Part shown: one piece after another, positions 57,975-64,000 of the stretch
Position numbering within the stretch: the first letter of the stretch is position 1
Layout of the letters: each line of letters starts with the position of its first letter
Origin: Hedera helix
Taxonomy: Eukaryota; Streptophyta; Magnoliopsida; Apiales; Araliaceae
DNA: 64,000 nucleotides
Assembly: GCA_947179155.2 (NCBI GenBank)
Contig: OX359280.1
Coordinates: 14,003,001 to 14,067,000 of the forward strand
Direction: 5' to 3'
Position numbers and translations under genes: made by a program
The notes under the pieces: generated by a model
Databases searched by the model: none
The model's input: only the letters and a program-made list of their open reading frames with translations
Told to the model about the DNA's origin: nothing

Positions 57975-60900
57975 TGTGACGCCCCGAGATCCCACCTTCC
58001 TTTAATTATATCTATTTTATTATGGATGACATAATCATAAACCTTAAACCACATTAACCGAGATCCCGTACGTCAAACCTTGACCTTTGACCTTTAAACC
58101 CATTGAGTTGACCATAATGCGGTCCATTTTTTTTCTTATTTTTAAACTTTATTTAACTTATAATCCTTACCTATCTCAGGATCGTAACGTTCACTTACTC
58201 TTCCTTACAACTTAGGTCAGCCATTATAATTTGTGACCTAGTCTATTCCAATTATCATATCATATACAACATTATGATTTACATCATATACAGTAAATAA
58301 ATTTCGTCATTATTCCGTCTATATATATAGCTCTATTTGCATATACCTGTTCCTGTTCGTATATACCTGTTTACATACATGTGTCATATATCATTTTGAC
58401 TGCTTAATTACTCCATACATACGAGTTTATCATATTTACAATTCAACTTAACATACACATAACTTTACCTCATTACAATCTCTACTTTGAATAATACATA
58501 CATGGACATTTACCTATAGGAATTTACAAACCATACATCTTCTTATACCATCTCGATTGATCATTTAAAAACAACTATTACATAACTTGCAGTTATACAA
58601 ATTTGCATGCTGCAATTTTTCCTCATTAATTCATTCTTTGGCCATTTCTTATCCAAATCAAATCCGTTTTGATCCAAATTCGTTTCATTATACTTGAATT
58701 TTATTCCTTCATCAAATAGTGCCCAATTGGTTTGTCCCAAATTACTTGTCACACCTGAAAACTTAATTTTATTTAATAACTCATTAATTTATAATATTTG
58801 CCACAATTGCGTATTATTTCACTTTCAAACCTTCTCGATTCCTTATTTAATGAAATTTAATTTTCCACATCCCAATATATTCAAATTGCTCATCTTTTCC
58901 TTAAATCGCTTCCTTGAGAAGCACATATCAACCGGATTACCAAAATCCATCATCATTATCCTTTAAGCTCCCAATATCCTTATTACGATTTTACGTTCCT
59001 TTACATATTTACTTCATACACACATCTTGTGACGCCCCCAAATCTGGGCCCACACAACCCAAACTTGAGTCGTCAAAAGACTACAACAAAATTATTACAA
59101 CAAAGCACAACGTACTACAATACAGTGTATAATAATACACAACTAAGTCTTCACTATTATTCCCACACTATTTTACAAAACGTGAACACTATGATAACTA
59201 TTCCTCGGACCCTCACTCCATTCCCCGGCTAGACCCTGTTATGTTTTCATCTCCTGTTGAAAAACAATGGAACAAAAGAAAGGGTGAGCTCAAATAGCCC
59301 AGTAAAGAATAACATTACTAAGATAATGACGAATAAATTATCATTAGTCTTCAACAGTTGAGTTCTTGATAGAATACAATAGACTACAAGGTTTATATCA
59401 AAAACTGCAGTTAAATTCTTAAACAACGTTCAGATCAATAATAGCAGCGGAATGAGTAATCTATTAGAAGAATAATGCAGACTATAATGTCCACTCGGTT
59501 CTCTTTTTAGGAAAAACATCATCAACTTTTATCATCTGAAATATCATTAGTCAAGATAATACAAATTCACAGTTTCTGATCATAATCATGCACATCAACA
59601 GTTCATCTTTGCACTACGGGCCAAAGAGAACATTCACCACGTGTCATAAAAGACACCGAACAGATGTATCGCCTTTAACCTATTATATCGCCTTTAACCT
59701 ATCATCTGTTCAACAAATATATCACATCTGTGCCCCCGGCCACAGATATTCACAACAGCTTGATTTTTGGATGATTAGAATGATATAAATGATGAACAGA
59801 AGAAATAGGATAACAATAAGTATCGGAAGTTTACTTTGTATAGATTCAAATAATGTCCAAAATTGTCAACATGATGTGGAGTGAAATTTAAAAATGATAT
59901 TCAAGATCCACAGTTCAGAATAACGGTTACAATTCAATAGAAAGGTTCACGTAAATAGGAAGGTTCAGTTGAAATAATGAAGTTCAACTATTATGGAACA
60001 TATAATATTTTCAGGAATTATAGAAGCAATAGTTCCATAATAAATTTCGATTTAGGAGTATGAAAGAAAATAATATCCCTTACCGTAGCAGGTTTGATTA
60101 ACAAAAGGTGAAGGAAATTAATACAAAGGGTTATTCACCAACAGGCGGCAATCCGCTCCGTAAGGTTATTTCCACAATTTAATAGAATTTGAGTACAAAG
60201 AGTTATTCACCAAACAGGCGGCAATCCGCTCCGTAAGGTTATTCTCAGAGATTAATAATGAATGAATACGAAAGGTTATTCACCAACAGGCGGCAATCCG
60301 CTCCGTAAGGTTATTCCCACAATTTAATACATGGAAATAAAAGGCACGTCTTATGAGTAAGGAAGAAACAATATTATTATCGAGAATCAAATAATGATAA
60401 TCCCTTACCATAGTACGTTTGAATAATGGAAGATGAAAAAGATGGTATCCCTTACCATAATAAGGTTAAGAGTATGAAAGAAAATGATATTTCTTACAAG
60501 TAAGAAAAGAAAATGACATTCCTTACCGTAATAAATTTAAGAGTGTGAAAAGAATGATATTCCTTACCGTAATATTGTGAAACAAGTTTATAGCCGAACA
60601 AATCCTTCCTTGTTTGTAGCAGTAAAGAATCTGACTTTTGAGTCTTCTAGAGTTTTTTAAAATCTCTTTATGTTTTTAAAATAATGTTACTCTCGGAAAG
60701 ATAGACGACATAGACTCAAGAATCACTCAATTCGGAGTTAATATGAATGAGTTATGAATTTTCAAAACTAAGACTGAAAATAGTGACGAAAATCAGAATA
60801 GGTTACGGTTTTTAGTATTTTAAGACATGAAGATGATTTCAGATGACTTTTCTTCCTTCTTCAAAGTTGTAGAGGACGAAAAACTGAAGAGACAGGCTTT

Positions 60901-62991
60901 TAATTCATTAAATTCTGACAAATAATGAATTTACTACGATTTTTCGAAAGAGTTGCTGTACATAAGAAAATTCTACTCGGGAATTCAAAGAAGAATGCAA
61001 AATATTTCAAAACTAGGAATGACTTAAGAACACTTAGAGAGAACTTACACAAAAAGTATTTAGAGAGAGAAAGAAAGAACAAGTAAGGAAGTTTATGAAA
61101 AATCCTTAAGTTAAGGCTTCTATTTATAGCCAAAAATCTTATCATTCCTTTAATCTAAACCATTCATTTAAAGATCATCTTTTAATCTACACCATCCATT
61201 TCAAATATTATATTATCTTAATCTACACCATTCATTTCATATCACCTAATAATCACCTAACTTTATATTATAAACAAATCAATTTAATTATTCAACAATA
61301 ATTCACACTTTAATCTACACCATTCATTTCATATTACCTAATAATCACCTAACTTTATATTATAAACAAATCAATTCAATTATTCAACAATAATTCACAC
61401 TTTAATCTACACCATTCATTTCATATTACCTAATAATCACCTAACTTTATATTATAAACAAATAACTTTATCAATTCAATTATTATGACTAATTGTTATA
61501 AATACAGTATAGTTAGCTCTTAGATATCAAGTCAATAAATTAATGAAATACAACTGTTTAAATAACATCATAATAGAGATAACAATAATGTAAAAGAAAG
61601 CATACGTTACTGTGTAATGACAATTATTTATTCAATAATGTGAATTACTGTGCATATGTTACTGTGACAATTATTAGGTTCAATAATTTTAAAAACAGTG
61701 CAGCAACAATTATTGACTCAATGATATAAAATACAGTGTAATGACAATTATTAAATCAATAATGCAAAATACTGTGTAACAACAATTATTGAATTGATAA
61801 TATAAAATATTATGCAGTGACAATTATCGATGAAATGATGCGTAACAGTTACGGTGTCAATTATCAGACCAATAATATGAGACACTATGCAATACCGTGT
61901 GTTACTGTAGAGTACCGTGTGCTACAGAAAATACCAAAAACTACCGTATGCTACTATTCTTTTATCACCGGTATTTTAACAGTTCCGTTGACTATTTTTA
62001 TTTAAAAAGGTTATTTCTGTCGTTTTCTATATCCGACAAATATTCTGTTGTGGGGTCCACCAATAATTTATTATTTCGGCACCGTCGTACGACACGAATA
62101 TTCCCCGACAAAGCGAATATTGTCCGACAAAATAAAATTTGCAGATAACATCCTTAACTTTTAACTTGATCGATTTAACCACTTACTGTTTCAAAAAAAT
62201 ATATATGAAGAAAAATTAAATTTTGTATTTCATAAAATTCGGGGTCTTACACATCTGTCAACTTAACCCATGTTGCACACAATATTCTTTTCTACTCATC
62301 TTCGAGAGTATTTCATTCTGTAAATTACACACCATTTACATAATTAAATACCAATTCCGTACTAACTTCAAAACATTCACAATCATTAGTCTTATTATTC
62401 CGATAATCTCCTTAACACACCATTTAGGCTAAACTACTCTTTCCTTCTTTAACTCATATAGTCATACATTACTTTGTTATTCTCATAGCATCGCCTCATC
62501 AGGCCCAGTAATTAAACTCGTTAATATTCATATCCAAGTATCAATTCACATATGTATTTCTTATTTCAATATTTTCTCAAACCTCAAATCATTCTATCTT
62601 TACTAACTCAAATACATACATGTACCTATATATACGTTTTCATATATCCAAGTTGTCACCTACTGACACAATAGTGTTCCATACTGCTTCCTTTCAAATT
62701 GCCTTAATGTAGGCATTACCATTTAATCTTCGAAATCCATTTTCATTATAATTTCTTCAAATCTCAATTCTCTCATGCGCTTTAATGGCTAACTGGTCCT
62801 TTTTCATATCAGGAGTTCCTTGTCATCAAATTTAACCACATAGGTTATTTATAGCACATTGCTCATATAATAATTTATATTTAATCATTTCTTAATACAT
62901 TCTATCATTTAAACCACGTTTTATCTCATAACCTTTATTTAATTCCTCAATATTCTCATTTAGAATTTCTATAAAATCCTGGGGTGTCACA
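57975..62991 (-). repeat. Element F 5' LTR (split by C4)
   Basis: LTR pieces 57975-59027 and 62257-62991 add up to 1788 bp, equal to the 3' LTR. C4 occupies 59028-62251 with CATCT duplicated. Confidence 0.9.
59028..62251 (-). mobile_element. Solo LTR C4 (family C)
   Basis: A 3.22 kb family C LTR on the minus strand is flanked by CATCT (59023-59027 and 62252-62256). The TATA box on the minus strand is at 61121-61129, of C2 type, but the leader after it (about 61040-60560 in element sense) is unlike C1, C2 and C3. It has one CCCGTAGTGC unit and three GAATAACC units. Confidence 0.92.
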
Positions 62992-63392
62992 ATAGCCAAA
63001 TATGAAGCCCGATGGCCGAGAATGACTAGGTATTTCGCCGATGTGAAGATGATGTTGCATAAGTTTGAATCTTACGCTATTAACGGGATCGAAAGGGAAG
63101 GTAATTCTACAGCTGATGCTTTGTCAAAGCTGGCTGCTACACAGGTGGAAGATTTTGGGAGGTTGGTATACTTGGAAGTTTTGACAGAACTAAGCATCAA
63201 TAGAAAAAAGCTTTTGTGCATCGAAATGTCGAATTGCTAGGTAACGCCCTACCTTGATTACTTGGTTGATGGAAAGCTCCCAACAGATAAAGTTATGGTG
63301 AAAAGAATCAAGTACCGAAGCTCTTATTTCTGTTTAATTGATGGTGATCTATACAAGAGGTCGTACTCCTCTCCAATGTTGAAATGCTTGAT
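62992..63392 (+). pseudogene. RNase H / integrase N-terminal fragment of Tat element H
   Basis: The frame reads AKYEARWPRMTRYFADVK, FESYAINGIEREGNSTADALSKLA, a form typical of the second RNase H domain of plant Tat/Ogre elements, including its late catalytic Asp in ADALS. After a stop at 63238 it continues TPYLDYLVDGKLPTDKVM, SYFCLIDGDLYKRSYSSP and LKCL, the linker to the integrase zinc region, where C5 interrupts. Relative to the gag at 54290 the protease, RT and first RNase H are missing. Confidence 0.8.
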
Positions 63393-64000
63393 TGTGACGC
63401 CCCCAAATCTGGGCCCACACAGCCCAAACTTGAGTCGTCAAAATACTACAACAAAATTATTACAACAAAGCACAACGTACAACAATACAGTGTATAATAA
63501 TACACAACTAAGTCTTCACTATTATTGCCACACTATTTTACAAAACGTGAAGACTATGATAACTATTCCTCGGACCCTCACTCCATTCCCCGGCTAGACC
63601 CTGTTATGTTTTCATCTCCTGTTGAAAAACAATGGAACAAAAGAAAGGGTGAGCTCAAATAGTCCAGTAAAGAATATCATGACTAAGATAATGACGAATA
63701 AATTATCATTAGTCTTCAACAGTTGAGTTCTTGATAGAATACAATAGACTACAAGGTTTATATCAAAAACTGCAGTTAAATTCTTAAACAACGTTCAGAT
63801 CAATAATAGCAGCGGAATGAGTAATCTATTAGAAGAATAATGCAGATTATAATGTCCACTCGGTTCTCTTTTTAGGAAAAACATCATCAACTTTTATCAT
63901 CTGAAATATCATTAGTCAAGATAATACAAATTCACAGTTCCTGATCATAATCATGCAGATCAACAGTTCATCTTTGCACTACGGGCCAAAGACATTCAAT
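63393..64000 (-). mobile_element. LTR C5 (family C), cut by window edge
   Basis: It starts TGTGACGCCCCCAAATCTGG, identical in layout to C4, and continues through the end-of-LTR region to the CCCGTAGTGC unit at the window edge. The left flank is TTGAT. Whether it is a solo LTR or part of a full element cannot be seen. Confidence 0.9.

Larger units (their letters stand above)
54294..62991 (-). mobile_element. Element F: LARD-like non-autonomous LTR retrotransposon
   Basis: Two LTRs of 1.79 kb flank a 1.89 kb non-coding interior. LTRs on the minus strand start TGTGACACCCCAG and end GATCTCGGGGCGTCACA. I count roughly 18 differences between them, so insertion was recent. The flanks are ATAAC (54289-54293) and ATAGC (62992-62996), a probable TSD with one change. 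It has no gag or pol and shares interior blocks with element A although the LTRs differ. It sits in element H. Confidence 0.88.

Overview
This 64 kb window looks like AT-rich heterochromatin of a flowering plant. It is filled with nested LTR retrotransposons: Tekay-type chromoviruses, Tat/Ogre-like Ty3 elements, one apparently Ty1/copia-like LTR family and non-autonomous LARD-like elements. It also holds a broken plant hAT transposase gene and a MITE. I see no intact host gene; one small frameshifted coding remnant (45901-46097) is the only non-transposon candidate. I do not name a species.

Layout. Element A (1676-8017, +) is a LARD-like element with 2.65 kb LTRs and a non-coding interior; its 3' LTR is cut off at 8018. 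Element B (8018-32265, -) is a decayed Tekay chromovirus with an extra coiled-coil ORF before gag. Its 5' LTR is split by element C1 (15829-29116, +, TSD TAAAT), another Tekay element that has lost its reverse transcriptase core. The 5' LTR of C1 in turn holds solo LTR C2 (17835-20773, TSD TACCA). Next come an old LTR end (32266-33101) and a hAT transposase pseudogene (33102-37443). The hAT gene is split by a minus-strand solo LTR (33388-36497), which is itself split by an opposite-strand solo LTR of the same family (34066-35603, TSD ATCAC). A Tat/Ogre-like solo LTR G (38459-43490, TSD GATAT) contains solo LTR C3 (40277-43239, TSD GAGCG). A quieter stretch holds a Mutator-like MITE (44953-45124, 9-bp TSD) and the small gene remnant. 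An inverted relative of G (G', about 46860-48714) is followed by more AT-rich DNA, a chromovirus tail (about 51310-52300) and the gag of a Tat element H (52541-54293). H is split by LARD-like element F (54294-62991, -), whose 5' LTR contains solo LTR C4 (59028-62251, TSD CATCT). H resumes at 62992-63392 with an RNase H/integrase fragment and is hit by a fifth C-family LTR (C5, 63393 to the window edge).

How the parts relate. Family C is the innermost layer wherever it occurs and is probably the most recently active. No element here encodes a full intact polyprotein: B has stops and altered catalytic residues, C1 has a deletion across RT and most of gag, and A and F have no pol. Any recent movement of A, F and C would therefore have needed proteins supplied elsewhere.

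The most unusual signals are non-coding. (1) A repeated 26-nt stem-loop is followed about 70-80 nt later by a CCC(C)T/AGGG(G) hairpin in A, F and B, always on the element sense strand. (2) Family C LTRs carry exchangeable promoter/leader modules, and one version has an intron-like 280-bp insert exactly where the others read as if spliced. (3) G and G' carry pairs of GC-rich palindromes about 100 bp apart. (4) B has an acidic coiled-coil ORF between its primer-binding site and gag. All similarities were judged by eye.
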